From: Tychonema litorale BBK16
Lineage (GTDB): Bacteria > Cyanobacteriota > Cyanobacteriia > Cyanobacteriales > Microcoleaceae
Length of the DNA stretch: 64,000 nucleotides
NCBI RefSeq assembly: GCF_021648855.1
Contig: NZ_JAKJHX010000008.1
Coordinates: 5,950-69,949 of the forward strand
Reading direction: 5' to 3'
Part shown: positions 11,190-19,973 of the stretch, in pieces
Layout: each line of letters starts with the position of its first letter
Numbering within the stretch: the first letter of the stretch is position 1
Program-made: the position numbers and the translations under genes
The notes under the pieces: generated by a model
What the model saw: only the letters and a program-made list of their open reading frames with translations
Told to the model about the DNA's origin: nothing
The model's database searches: none

Positions 11190-11210
11190 GGACACGGCAG
11201 TGCCGTGTCC
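11190..11210. repeat. Perfect 21-nt palindrome between convergent genes (dispersed family, copy 2)
   Basis: GGACACGGCA and TGCCGTGTCC are exact reverse complements separated by one G. The palindrome lies in the 65-base gap between two convergent genes, where it could serve as a bidirectional transcription stop, although no U-tract follows either arm. The same GTGCCGTGTCC core recurs in at least four other intergenic regions of the window. Confidence 0.75.
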
Positions 11211-11228
11211 TCTATGTCATTCCGGGGC

Positions 11229-13067
11229 TTAAAGCAGAGTAATTGCAGTTGATGCTTGACCGCCGATCGGACCTGCAACAAAGCCTAAATTCACCACCCC
11301 ACGACGGGGACCAAAAGGATTGTTCATCGTCAGCTCAACGCTAGTTTGACCAGGATTAAAGTTCACCGTTCCACCAGAAGGAGTCACACTACCAGATGGA
11401 TTGAGAATATTGTAGTCCACGTTGTTCACAGGTTGACGGCCACCAGGGGCAGCAATCAAAAAGTCGATCGAAGCCGAACCCGCAGTATTACCAGTCCGAT
11501 TAATCGTAAAAGTTCCAATCCCACCATCAGTAATAGAACCACGAGCCGAACCGTAAGAGAAGAAAGTCGGAGGCGCAACAGTAGAATCAAGAATACTCAA
11601 AACCGCCGTTGATGGACTCGTCAAACTACCACCACTTATGAACAAATTTACAGTTTCAGTAGGCTCTATGCGGCCATCAAATAAAGTTTGAACCGGAACT
11701 TCTGCGCTAGCTTGTCCAGGTGCAAAAGTGACCGCTTGATTCACACGGGTGTAATCTGGTACAGTGCCCCCACCCTGAGCAGTACCATTACCAGTGGCGA
11801 ACGAAATTGTGGCCCCTATCGAAAGATCCCCAGCGCGATTAATCGTAATCGGCGCAGTGCTACCCTCGTTGACGCTGTAAGCAGCCGCACTGAAGGAAAA
11901 CGTGTTTTGACCAGGTGTCGGAGTCGGAGTCGGCGTCGGAGTTGGCACCACATTATTAATCGTCAAAATAGACGGATTACTGCCGATATTGCCACCGCTA
12001 AGTACCAAATTCACACTTTCCGGCGATTCAAAAAGCAAATCGTTCAAAGAAGTCACTGTGAAACTAGCAACAGTTTGGCCCGCAGCAAAATTCAACGCCC
12101 CTGCGGCCACAGTATAATCGGGTGCTGTCCCAGCAGCAGTTGCGGAACCGTTAACAGTAGCGTAGTTAATCGATGCAGCCCCCGTACCACCTGTACGAAC
12201 AACGTTAATTGTAGCGACACCACCTTCATTTACCGTGTAACTTCCTTGCTCAAATTGGAAGACACTTGCAGGCGTTGGAGTTGGAGTTGGAGTTGGCGTC
12301 GGAGTTGGCGTCGGAGTTGGCGTCACATCCATACCTTCATATTGAATGCTGCGTACTAGGTAGTCGGAACTATCGTCTTTGAAAGGGGTGGCGAGGTAAG
12401 CAGGGGTGGCGCTATCATAGGCTTGGGCGGAGAAACGTAGTTCGTCAAAAGCAGCGCCTGTGTTAGGCTTTGCTTCTACCTTGAATTGGAAACTGGCATC
12501 ATTGCGATCGCCTGTAAAAGTCACTCCATCCGCAGATACAGCCAGAGCTTTTTGTACAACTGGAGCATTGAGACGAGTGAAAGTAAAATTGTTAGTCGGT
12601 ACCAAAACTCCATTATTGAAGACTTGCAAAAGACCAACTTCATTACCTTGATCGCCCACTCCTAGAGGTCTTTTGATACCCAATGAACTGAGATCGATCG
12701 TCGCGCTAGTCACATCTTGGTTATCAGCCCATTTCACCTTCAGCGCCTGAGATTCATTGGTGTTGGGATTATGGTTGATTTCCGCCCGAATTTTATTCAC
12801 GTCTGTGAACCAACCATCATAAGAAGATGGCACACCAATACCAGCGGAATTGCCGTAACTCTGCCAGCTTTTCGGGTTTTCGTTCGTTGCTAAAGTGAGA
12901 TTGCCGATCGCAGCAGGACTAGCATAGTCAGTTTCTACGCCATCAAAAGCTATCCCAGACAGTTTGACACCTTTATTTTGGGAAGCAGTCGCCCATTTTG
13001 CGATCAAGTCATTGATAGTGCTGAAATTAGTCGTTTGACCCAAAGAACCATTGATGGGAGTAGCCAT
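11229..13067 (-). CDS. Calx-beta domain surface protein
   Basis: A 612-residue protein convergent with the RTX gene. The first 245 residues form a domain without a recognised name (opening MATPINGSLGQTTNFSTIND). A (TP)n linker leads to three Calx-beta domains (about 268-375, 388-490 and 497-612), each opening with YTVNEG-like strands and containing DYT...NFAAGQT or related motifs; the first two are separated by a second TP linker. The third is the least typical. Calx-beta domains bind Ca2+ and mediate adhesion in many secreted bacterial proteins. There are no RTX repeats and no Sec signal, so the export route is unclear. Its position suggests it belongs to the same surface-protein group as the two RTX genes. 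Confidence 0.8.
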   Translation of the reverse strand: MATPINGSLGQTTNFSTINDLIAKWATASQNKGVKLSGIAFDGVETDYASPAAIGNLTLATNENPKSWQSYGNSAGIGVPSSYDGWFTDVNKIRAEINHNPNTNESQALKVKWADNQDVTSATIDLSSLGIKRPLGVGDQGNEVGLLQVFNNGVLVPTNNFTFTRLNAPVVQKALAVSADGVTFTGDRNDASFQFKVEAKPNTGAAFDELRFSAQAYDSATPAYLATPFKDDSSDYLVRSIQYEGMDVTPTPTPTPTPTPTPTPTPASVFQFEQGSYTVNEGGVATINVVRTGGTGAASINYATVNGSATAAGTAPDYTVAAGALNFAAGQTVASFTVTSLNDLLFESPESVNLVLSGGNIGSNPSILTINNVVPTPTPTPTPTPGQNTFSFSAAAYSVNEGSTAPITINRAGDLSIGATISFATGNGTAQGGGTVPDYTRVNQAVTFAPGQASAEVPVQTLFDGRIEPTETVNLFISGGSLTSPSTAVLSILDSTVAPPTFFSYGSARGSITDGGIGTFTINRTGNTAGSASIDFLIAAPGGRQPVNNVDYNILNPSGSVTPSGGTVNFNPGQTSVELTMNNPFGPRRGVVNLGFVAGPIGGQASTAITLL

Positions 13068-13758
13068 AGTTTTTCTTGTGATGATGAGTAATTAAGGATT
13101 AGAAGTAACTAAAAACCAAAGATTGGGCTTTCTTGATGGCGATCGTTACTACTAGAAAAGCATCGTCATAAGTAGGTACAAACAAATCAAGTAAAAAGGC
13201 TTAAACTGCCAAACATTTGCCCAATAAATATCTGAATGATTGATCTATCCTGGTTAAATGTTGTAATTACTTGCACCTACTTAATCCATATATTTAACTT
13301 TCATCATCAATGACTTCGATCCGGAAAAATGATCGATCGCTTTTCAGTCTTATAAAAAGCCGATTTTTAACATATATAGACGACAGCGTAAATAATCATC
13401 ACAAATCAAGATAATCTTTCTTATATAGTTTCCGGTTGCATCAGTATTGTTCAAGTAGTAAACAGTCATGCTTAGGTGCAACCACAATTGATATTAATCA
13501 ATGTTCATCCATTCGTCACAAGTTAAGACATAATTGTATTTGTCAATCAGTAGAATTACTGACAAAACTGCTTTCATAGGATCTGATTTTTCTACTCAAC
13601 ATCCGAGTTTGTAGGGTGCGTCGCCATCTGTAATCTGCAAGTTATATCCAAGATATAGCAAGCGACGCACCTTACACCGGATATCACCCGCGATCGATCG
13701 TATGTACCACACATACATGGAATATGCTGTAACTTGTGACCAATGGTAGTCATCGGCC
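13068..13758. other. 690-base non-coding interval with a GTGCGTCGC hairpin repeat
   Basis: No open frame with coding character is present on either strand. It holds the upstream region of the Calx-beta gene and the downstream region of the GH116 gene. Its one clear structure is an inverted repeat with arms at 13611-13624 and 13662-13675 (GTAGGGTGCGTCGC against GCGACGCACCTTAC, 13 of 14 paired), typical of small dispersed palindromic elements in filamentous cyanobacteria. Confidence 0.65.
13611..13675. repeat. Palindromic GTAGGGTGCGTCGC element
   Basis: Two 14-base arms pair at 13 positions around a 37-base loop. The element is flanked by AT-rich DNA with no coding sequence. It resembles MITE-like hairpins scattered through Oscillatoriales genomes; only one copy is seen in this window. 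Confidence 0.6.
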
Positions 13759-16254
13759 TCAATCTGCGGTTCTCAAATTCATCAAATAATAAATCGCCCA
13801 AATAGCCATCGGCCGCAAATAGTGACAAGCCCGAAAAGTCCCCGCCGCCGTAATCGCTTCCGGTGTCCGAAACTGCAACCCATTCTCATAAATCTGCTTC
13901 ACCACCGCATCCGTCAACTTAAACGCCTTCTCCTCCATTCCCATCTGCACCAAAAAAGCCGCCAACCCAAAATTAATCCCCGTCCAAACTTCCAAAGGAT
14001 GAGTTGCATTCGGATTTTCCGGTGTACCATTCAACATCACCCCATTCGCCGCCCCAAACTCACCATCTTTGAACTTCAAGAAACAAGATTCATACACAGT
14101 CTCTAAGGCGCTAACTGCACATTCTGGTGGCACAATATCTGGCAATCCCAACAGTTGTGCGTAAAATTGACCGCATAATTGATCAGTCATCACCACTTCG
14201 GAATTACTCTCGCTATCCAAACGGTAATATTGACCATTCCAGAGTTTTTCTTGATAAGTTGGTCTGGCTTGTTCCAGCCAACTGTGATATAATGCAATCT
14301 TGGATTGGGGATTGGGAATTATCTCTGGCGCTGTGTCTTCTAAGATTTCGCCGATCGCGATCGCACTCTCCAGCGCAGCCAACCACAAACCACCGCAATA
14401 GGCACTAATCCCCCGCATTTGCCAATCATCAAACGTCTGATCCGGTGCTCCCGAATTCTCAGGAATCCCGTCCCCATCCTCATCAAAGGTTTTCAGATAA
14501 GCCAAAGCCTCAACAATCGCCGGCCAACAATCTTGCAAAAACTCATGATCTGTGCTACCAGTCAACAAGAAATCCCGATAAACCTGCAACACAAAATCGC
14601 AAGGTAAATCCTTCCACAAATTGCAATCTTGATAGCTAGTATAATTCGTTTTCTCCCAAGGATGTTCGTTCGGAGCACCCAAATCATGCGGAGTCGCACC
14701 GACTGCTTTCCGAATCGCCGATGCTTGATTCCAGCCCACAATTCTCGGCGTATCATCCCCAGTCGAAATTGCCCGCGCAAAAGCGATCATTACCGATTTT
14801 TCTAATTCCGGCCACAGCATCAACAAAGCAAAAGAACCGTAAAGACGCACGTCTAAACTTTCATACCAACGGTAATCTATGCACTCCAAAACTCCAAATT
14901 GACCCTTCGGATCCCGTTCATCAGCCGCACTCCAAAGCGTACCACCGTCAGTTAGGATATACAACTCATTAAACAGCGCCATTTTGAAACTATCTGATAA
15001 ATCTTCCCGTGACAAAATCGGTTTTTGCCAAGCTTCAATATTTTCGCGCCAACTATCAGAATGCTTCATCGCCGTGCGGATTATCGGCCAAGCATTTTTG
15101 CCATTGCGCCCAAAGAAATCTGTATAGCGGCGGTAATACTCAACTCCGGGTGCAAATTCAGTAATGGGCAAATCCCATGATAAAATGAAGGGAATCTTGC
15201 GAGTTTTTCCTGGTCTGATTGTAAACCGGACTGCGATCGCACAAGCGGATCTTTCTCCCGGATTGCAGGCTGTCTCATCTTTGTCATCCAACAAAAAGCC
15301 GTCAGCAGAAAAGTTCTGCCAGATATCATCGCCTTTCCCCGCAGGGTTCCAGCGAGTTTGATAGAATACTTCTACGGCTGGATTGGTGATAGTTGCGATC
15401 GCCCATTGTCCATCCCCTTCTTTTGGCCGATCATCAGCATTTAAGCGCGTCATCACGCAGCCAATCCGATGAAAGTCTTCCACCAACAAATTCATATTTC
15501 CGCCACTTTCTCCCCATCGAGGCTGATAGTCATAGGCGGGACTACCATCATCTCGAACTTTAACGGGAACCCCCCCGTACCCCCCCTTAGTAAGGGGGGG
15601 CTGGGGGGGTATAGCATTAGTAAACCAGCCGACAATATTCTCCCAAGTTAACATGATGCTGAGAGTAATCGGCGCATCTGTAGGATTGTGTGCTACCCAC
15701 TCAAACATGGCTACCGGATAACTGCTTTCTTGATAGTTGTGAGGTATAATTGGTGAAAATTGTTCGCAACTTAATTCAGCCTGAAATACATTTTCATAAA
15801 CAAACCAACTCCGAGGATACAAAGCATGATAAGTCCCGGAAGAATTCAATTCTTCCTTCTTCTTTTCATCCGTTACATCCATTACAAAATCCGTTGCCGA
15901 ACTTCCTTCCTTGGGATACCATTTCCAACTAGATAAACAGCCATCTGTGGGCGGTTCAGTACACAGTGAATAAGCTTGTTTCTTGCCACCAGATTCTTCA
16001 AAAACGCTGAACTGACAAGCAGGCAAACTATTAAAAATATGTTCTCCACCGTCGATATGCCACAGGTTAAAGTCTCCACGGTGCGATCGCCCAATACAGC
16101 CTGCACCGAAGCCACCCAAGGGCATTCCGTGCCAAGGGCCGTCGTCAAGATTGCTGGCGTAGCGGACTGTGTAGGGGTTGTCCCAACCGAGGCCAATGGC
16201 GCGTTTCCAGGTGTGTGGAGGGATGTTTGGATTGGATGTGCGATCGTTATTCAT
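13759..16254 (-). CDS. GH116 family glycoside hydrolase (GBA2-type beta-glucosidase)
   Basis: An 831-residue protein that opens with WKRAIGLGWDNP and GMPLGGFGAGCIGRSHRGDF, the N-terminal signature of the non-lysosomal glucosylceramidase (GBA2)/GH116 family. The family's two catalytic acids are expected at Glu465 (in YRWYESLDVRLYGS) and Asp605 (in APDQTFDDW), and both motifs are intact. GH116 enzymes are retaining beta-glucosidases or xylosidases; the substrate here cannot be told from sequence. No signal peptide is seen, so it is probably cytosolic. Around residues 215-229 lies a peptide PPQPPLTKGGYGG encoded by a C/G-tract palindromic repeat inserted in frame, which is not part of the family core. 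The start ATG is at 16254. Confidence 0.88.
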   Translation of the reverse strand: MNNDRTSNPNIPPHTWKRAIGLGWDNPYTVRYASNLDDGPWHGMPLGGFGAGCIGRSHRGDFNLWHIDGGEHIFNSLPACQFSVFEESGGKKQAYSLCTEPPTDGCLSSWKWYPKEGSSATDFVMDVTDEKKKEELNSSGTYHALYPRSWFVYENVFQAELSCEQFSPIIPHNYQESSYPVAMFEWVAHNPTDAPITLSIMLTWENIVGWFTNAIPPQPPLTKGGYGGVPVKVRDDGSPAYDYQPRWGESGGNMNLLVEDFHRIGCVMTRLNADDRPKEGDGQWAIATITNPAVEVFYQTRWNPAGKGDDIWQNFSADGFLLDDKDETACNPGERSACAIAVRFTIRPGKTRKIPFILSWDLPITEFAPGVEYYRRYTDFFGRNGKNAWPIIRTAMKHSDSWRENIEAWQKPILSREDLSDSFKMALFNELYILTDGGTLWSAADERDPKGQFGVLECIDYRWYESLDVRLYGSFALLMLWPELEKSVMIAFARAISTGDDTPRIVGWNQASAIRKAVGATPHDLGAPNEHPWEKTNYTSYQDCNLWKDLPCDFVLQVYRDFLLTGSTDHEFLQDCWPAIVEALAYLKTFDEDGDGIPENSGAPDQTFDDWQMRGISAYCGGLWLAALESAIAIGEILEDTAPEIIPNPQSKIALYHSWLEQARPTYQEKLWNGQYYRLDSESNSEVVMTDQLCGQFYAQLLGLPDIVPPECAVSALETVYESCFLKFKDGEFGAANGVMLNGTPENPNATHPLEVWTGINFGLAAFLVQMGMEEKAFKLTDAVVKQIYENGLQFRTPEAITAAGTFRACHYLRPMAIWAIYYLMNLRTAD
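15569..15610. repeat. Nested C/G-tract palindrome inside the GH116 coding sequence
   Basis: Outer arms ACCCCCCC (15569-15576) and GGGGGGGT (15603-15610) enclose inner arms CCCCCCCTTA (15580-15589) and TAAGGGGGGG (15591-15600). The frame of the host gene stays open across it. A sibling element with the same CCCCCCTTA...TAAGGGGGG core lies intergenically at 17008-17089. Confidence 0.88.
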
Positions 16255-16327
16255 ACCAATTAATCGATTTTAGATTTTGGATTTTAGATTCAAGAAAGCA
16301 ACTTCACCGATTGATACAGAGCCAGGT

Positions 16328-16933
16328 TTATCGAGGCAGAATATCATCTAACCGAAGTTGCAAGTTGCTTAGCAGAGGAGAAATAATCGGCTGTCCGAGT
16401 CGAAATTGTTGCTGAATATAATCTTGGTCAATCAGTTGACAAACTGTGATAGTAGGTTGTTTTGGTTTACCGATAAAAGCCACGCCTCCCAATCCGCGAT
16501 AATCAACAATCCAATATTCAGGAATTCCTAAAAGAGCATATTCTTCAACTTTGCGGGCGTAATCTGTTTCCCAATTAGTGCTGACGACTTCTACCACCAA
16601 TTTAAGAGATCGCCCTAACGTAATCACCGGTTCTCTTTCCCAGAGGGGTTCGCTGACAAGGGCGGTTTCATCTAACACGACAATATCAGGACGACGCGCC
16701 GTAGCTGCACCGGAAAATGGACGGATCAAACAAGTGCGGGGAATGAACCAAGGTAGTTTTTCGGCTGCGAGGATGATGCCGATTTGAGTTGCTAGCTTAC
16801 CGCCGACGGTTTCGTGGGGGCCTGTGGGTTCCATCTCAACTAATTCTCCGTCAGCAAGTTCGTAGCGGAAGTTGTCACAATATTGATCGAGGAATGTTTC
16901 AAAGGTTAGGAGTTTTTGCGCGGTGTAAGCCAT
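16328..16933 (-). CDS. Uma2-family (DUF820) PD-(D/E)XK endonuclease-like protein
   Basis: A 201-residue protein of the Uma2 family, very abundant in cyanobacteria. Family features visible are YELADGELVEMEPTGPHE near the N-terminus, ARRPDIVVLD carrying the conserved Asp, LVVEVVSTNWETDY carrying the Glu, and the late motif YALLGIPEYWIVD. These make up the PD-(D/E)XK nuclease core. No biochemical role is firmly established for the family; it expands together with transposons and may act on DNA. It is a single gene between the GH116 enzyme and a repeat element. The ATG at 16933 begins MAYTAQKLLTFETFLD, a normal length for the family. Confidence 0.9.
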   Translation of the reverse strand: MAYTAQKLLTFETFLDQYCDNFRYELADGELVEMEPTGPHETVGGKLATQIGIILAAEKLPWFIPRTCLIRPFSGAATARRPDIVVLDETALVSEPLWEREPVITLGRSLKLVVEVVSTNWETDYARKVEEYALLGIPEYWIVDYRGLGGVAFIGKPKQPTITVCQLIDQDYIQQQFRLGQPIISPLLSNLQLRLDDILPR

Positions 16934-17007
16934 TAGAAATCAATACTTTTTTGCTTGATTTTAATTACTTTAGTTTAGCATTCTTCTCAAATAAAACTAA
17001 CCCGGAG

Positions 17008-17089
17008 ATCCCCCCTAGCCCCCCTTAATAAGGGGGGGACAAGAAATATTCTCAAAGTCCCCCTACAACCAGGGGGATTTAGGGGGATC
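17008..17089. repeat. C/G-tract palindromic intergenic element
   Basis: Outer arms GATCCCCC (17008-17015) and GGGGGATC (17082-17089) bracket an inner hairpin CCCCCC-TTAATAA-GGGGGG (17019-17037) and a second small C/G pair (CCCCCT...AGGGGGAT). It sits between the Uma2 gene and the carbonic anhydrase-like gene. It shares its inner core with the copy inside the GH116 gene. Confidence 0.85.
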
Positions 17090-17155
17090 TAGACTTCGAT
17101 AAAAACGAGAGAGACAGAGGGTTTCAGTTTTAAGTTGACATGAATGTTGAAAACC

Positions 17156-17713
17156 TTATTCCGTCACCTCAGCAAATCCCAAATCTGTTCCTTTCCCCGC
17201 GTGTACCAAAGCCAACTTTTCGTAACGCTTAGCGTGCTCGATTAATCCCGCGGCTTCCTCTTCAGACAAGTCTCGCAGCGGCTTCGCAGGTACTCCCGCA
17301 ACTAGGGTGTAAGGCGGCACATCCTTGGTGACAACAGCACCCGCACCGACAATACAGCCTGTTCCTACCCTAACGCCATCTAGGACGATCGCACCTATCC
17401 CAATTAAACAACCCCGTTCAATGTAAGCTGAGTGAATCACGGCTCGGTGTCCGATCGTCACAAAATCTTCCAAAACCGTCGGTTTACCCGGATCTCCGTG
17501 TAAAATAGCTCCATCTTGGATATTGCTGCTACAGCCGATCGCAATGCACTCCACGTCCCCCCGCACCACCGCCCCGTACCAAATACTCGCCCCCGCACCC
17601 ACCTCCACCCTGCCGATGACAACAGCGTTTTGGGCAACAAAAGCAGCTTGGGAAACATCTGGAATCGGCCAATAGGAAGGGAGTTTAATCAGAGATTCAT
17701 TGAGATTGCTCAT
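17156..17713 (-). CDS. Gamma carbonic anhydrase-like left-handed beta-helix protein
   Basis: A 185-residue trimeric left-handed beta-helix protein of the gamma-CA/CaiE/PaaY family. Hexapeptide repeats run through most of it ([20 protein letters not shown] and so on). The three zinc-ligand histidines are in place: one in ILHGD and two spaced five apart in IGHRAVIHS. The C-terminus has the family motif [21 protein letters not shown]. It is a stand-alone protein, not fused to RbcS-like domains as CcmM is, so a carboxysomal role is not implied. Carbonic anhydrase activity is plausible but many family members are inactive. It lies divergent to the TIGR02652 gene. Confidence 0.88.
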   Translation of the reverse strand: MSNLNESLIKLPSYWPIPDVSQAAFVAQNAVVIGRVEVGAGASIWYGAVVRGDVECIAIGCSSNIQDGAILHGDPGKPTVLEDFVTIGHRAVIHSAYIERGCLIGIGAIVLDGVRVGTGCIVGAGAVVTKDVPPYTLVAGVPAKPLRDLSEEEAAGLIEHAKRYEKLALVHAGKGTDLGFAEVTE

Positions 17714-17818
17714 TTGTTAGTGGATGGATTTACTTTTAACAGATTAATCAATTCTCGATACAAGATATAATAAAAGTATTTGGGACTTTTGCAGAGAAAA
17801 AATTTAGGGACGCACTAC

Positions 17819-18328
17819 ATGATCGAAGTAGCTTTGCAATATCCGATGTTTGGCCCGGAGATTCAGTGTCCCCACTGTCGCCAAACGATTCCAGCCCTAA
17901 CCCTCACGGATGCCTATTTGTGTCCGCGTCACGGGGCATTTGAGGCCGATCCAAAAACGGGGGATTTAGTTCACCTTCAGTCTGGGCGACACTGGCGCCA
18001 CTGGGAGGATGAATGGTATCGCCAGCACACTCACCCCGATGGAATTCGGTTTGAAATTCACGAAGCGCTCGATCGACTCTATACTCAAGGCTATCGAGCA
18101 ACTCGCATCATCATTGCCCAACGCTATCGGGAATTAATCAGCGTTTATTTAGAACGCAGCACATCTTGGAGGGGTGAATCGGAATCGCCGATGCCGAAGC
18201 TTTACGGTTTACCTGTCGATTTTAGCCCCGAATCCCAGGAGGAATCTTGCTGGGAAGTGATTAATTTTGACCTGGAAAAAGAGCCGGGAGTTCCGATTCG
18301 ATATCCCTATTTTCGGTTGTTTGAATAG
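17819..18328 (+). CDS. TIGR02652 family protein with N-terminal zinc ribbon
   Basis: A 169-residue protein conserved among cyanobacteria with no known function. I place the start at ATG 17819 (MIEVALQYPMFGPEIQCPHC); the frame is open 13 codons further upstream, but those codons do not look coding. Residues about 17-40 hold two Cys pairs, CPHC and CPRHG, suggesting a small zinc ribbon. A basic, Trp/His-rich stretch follows (RHWRHWEDEWYRQHTH), then a helical region and a C-terminus rich in Glu. It is a stand-alone gene followed at once by a heptamer repeat. Function unknown; the conservation suggests a core cyanobacterial task. Confidence 0.85.
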   Translation: MIEVALQYPMFGPEIQCPHCRQTIPALTLTDAYLCPRHGAFEADPKTGDLVHLQSGRHWRHWEDEWYRQHTHPDGIRFEIHEALDRLYTQGYRATRIIIAQRYRELISVYLERSTSWRGESESPMPKLYGLPVDFSPESQEESCWEVINFDLEKEPGVPIRYPYFRLFE

Positions 18329-18332
18329 TCCG

Positions 18333-18388
18333 TAGTCATTAGTCATTAGTCATTAGTCATTAGTCATTAGTCATTAGTCATTAGTCAT
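18333..18388 (+). repeat. (TAGTCAT)8 heptanucleotide tandem repeat
   Basis: Eight perfect 7-base units start five bases after the TIGR02652 stop codon. Heptamer arrays of this type are a hallmark of filamentous cyanobacterial intergenic DNA. A 7-base unit is not a multiple of three, so the array cycles through all frames. Confidence 0.97.
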
Positions 18389-18405
18389 TTGTTGCTTCCA
18401 GTTAC

Positions 18406-18450
18406 CAATGCCCGATGCCCGATGCCCGATGCCCAATTCCCAATTCCAAA
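18406..18450 (+). repeat. Compound heptamer repeat (GATGCCC then AATTCCC)
   Basis: Three GATGCCC units pass directly into two AATTCCC units, 17 bases after the end of the TAGTCAT array. The tract precedes the VOC gene and would be translated as MPDARCPMPNSQF if an upstream ATG at 18408 were used. Confidence 0.9.
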
Positions 18451-18455
18451 ATCAA

Positions 18456-18890
18456 ATGCACCACGCCTCGATTCGCACTGCTAACATTCACCGGGCGATC
18501 GCCTTTTACGAACAGTTGGGATTTACTGTGAGCGATCGCTTTACCACCGGTTACACTCTAGCCTGTTGGATGGAAGGTCTCAAGGGACGCATCGAACTAA
18601 TTCAAATCCCGGAACCAAAACCCGCACCGGATGCTTTTGGAGACGAGCATTATGTTGGATACTATCATTTATCCTTTGATTTAACTGAGGCGACAACTGA
18701 TTTGCCTAGTTGGTTAGATTCTCTAAAAAAGCGGTTTCAGGAAGCAGCCTCCGAGGAACCAAGCCAGTTTCAACCGCTGAAAGTTTTATTAGAACCGACT
18801 CAACAGGCGATCGGAAATCATGTTTATGAAGTGGCTTTTATTGCCGATACAGACGGATTGCCTTTAGAGTTTATCCGGCGGATTAATTAG
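18456..18890 (+). CDS. VOC superfamily (glyoxalase-fold) protein
   Basis: A 144-residue protein in the vicinal-oxygen-chelate fold. The start is placed at ATG 18456 (MHHASIRTANIHRAIAFYEQ) since upstream in-frame codons are only translated heptamer repeats. The first half has the family pattern HASIRT...RAIAFYEQLGF and a strand ending IELIQIPE. The second has YYHLSFDL and VYEVAFIADTDGLPLEFI, where the final Glu and the His residues would be metal ligands. The family includes glyoxalase I, dioxygenases and resistance proteins; substrate and activity cannot be told. It precedes the VKOR-Trx gene by 59 bases on the same strand. Confidence 0.85.
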   Translation: MHHASIRTANIHRAIAFYEQLGFTVSDRFTTGYTLACWMEGLKGRIELIQIPEPKPAPDAFGDEHYVGYYHLSFDLTEATTDLPSWLDSLKKRFQEAASEEPSQFQPLKVLLEPTQQAIGNHVYEVAFIADTDGLPLEFIRRIN

Positions 18891-18949
18891 TTAATCACTA
18901 ATGACTGCCGATAATCATCTAAGATGTACATTCTGAGGTTAAAAATACT

Positions 18950-19870
18950 ATGCGTCGTCAACGTTCTCTGCCCTGGCTTCACCGTTATTCTCGCCCGATC
19001 ATGGCAGGAATTGCAAGTATTGGGGCTGCGATCACTGCCTATTTAACCGCTGTCAAGTTATCCCAAGGAGCGGTAACTTGTCCCATAGCCGGCTGCGATA
19101 TCGTGCTTTCGAGTCCCTATGCCTATGTCTTTGGTTTGCCTCTTTCTCTCTTTGGTTTTTTGGGCTATTTGAGCATGATCATTTTTGCGGTAGCTCCGCT
19201 ATTTGTCAATCCCTCTGAACAGAAGAGTCTCCGTTCTACGTTAGAGTCTTGGACGGGACTATTTTTGTTTGCTGGTGGCACAGCTATGATGATTTTTAGC
19301 GGATATCTGATGTATGTACTGACTGTTGATATCAAAGCAACTTGTATTTACTGTATTGCCTCTGCTTTGTTTGCAACTAGCTTGTTTGTCTTAGCCTTAA
19401 TCGGTCGCGAATGGGATGATATTGGACAACTATTTTTCATCGGAATTCTGGTATCTATGTTAGTGCTTATCTCTTCTCTGGCTCTTTATGCTGATGTGAA
19501 TAATCTCGGTACAGCTAGGGAGACCAGCATGAATACTACGACGATTTCTGGTACTTCAGAAATTGCTTTAGCACAGCATTTAAAAAGAGTGGAAGCTAAA
19601 ATGTACGGCTCTTTTACCTGCTCTCATTGTCAGATGCAGAAGAACAGTTTTGGCAAAGAGGCATCTCGCATTTTCAATTATATCGAGTGTAATCCTCAAG
19701 GGAAAAATGCGAGGCCTGATCTTTGTCAAGCTGCGAAGATTGAGGCTACTCCTGCTTGGGAAATTAACGGTAAGTTTTACGCAGGGAAAAAATCATTGAA
19801 TGAGTTAGCTGATTTATCTGGCTATCAGGGAAGTCGGGAATTTCTAAATCTGTCAAGTCAGGAACGTTGA
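18950..19870 (+). CDS. VKOR-thioredoxin fusion (disulfide-bond formation protein)
   Basis: A 306-residue membrane protein that forms disulfides in exported or lumenal proteins. Residues about 15-180 are the VKOR domain with several membrane helices, loop cysteines Cys44 and Cys49 (CPIAGC) and the quinone-proximal CXXC pair Cys132/Cys135 (CIYC). Residues about 205-300 form a thioredoxin-like domain with CXXC Cys224/Cys227 (TCSHCQ) and an extra Cys pair in IECNPQG...DLC. Natural VKOR-Trx fusions of this kind are known in cyanobacteria and use plastoquinone as acceptor. The Trx part is clearly related to the lone Trx protein at 25259-25792. A terminator lies about 45 bases downstream. Confidence 0.93.
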   Translation: MRRQRSLPWLHRYSRPIMAGIASIGAAITAYLTAVKLSQGAVTCPIAGCDIVLSSPYAYVFGLPLSLFGFLGYLSMIIFAVAPLFVNPSEQKSLRSTLESWTGLFLFAGGTAMMIFSGYLMYVLTVDIKATCIYCIASALFATSLFVLALIGREWDDIGQLFFIGILVSMLVLISSLALYADVNNLGTARETSMNTTTISGTSEIALAQHLKRVEAKMYGSFTCSHCQMQKNSFGKEASRIFNYIECNPQGKNARPDLCQAAKIEATPAWEINGKFYAGKKSLNELADLSGYQGSREFLNLSSQER

Positions 19871-19915
19871 CAATAGTGCCGTGTCCTAATTTCTTGGATT
19901 TGTTGCTACAAAAAT

Positions 19916-19937
19916 AAAACCCGCCGACGCGGGTTTT
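19916..19937. terminator. Bidirectional rho-independent terminator
   Basis: A perfect 9-base stem, AAAACCCGC and GCGGGTTTT, with a CGAC loop. It gives a T-run on one strand and, by symmetry, on the other. It lies between the convergent VKOR-Trx and Ctp protease genes, so it can end both transcripts. Confidence 0.9.
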
Positions 19938-19973
19938 ATCTTAAAGCTAATTGTTAATTACTGCCAATTTCAT

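Noticed and set aside
17156..17713. Carboxysomal CcmM
   Set aside because: Only the gamma-CA-like domain is present; no RbcS-like repeats and no ccm genes nearby.
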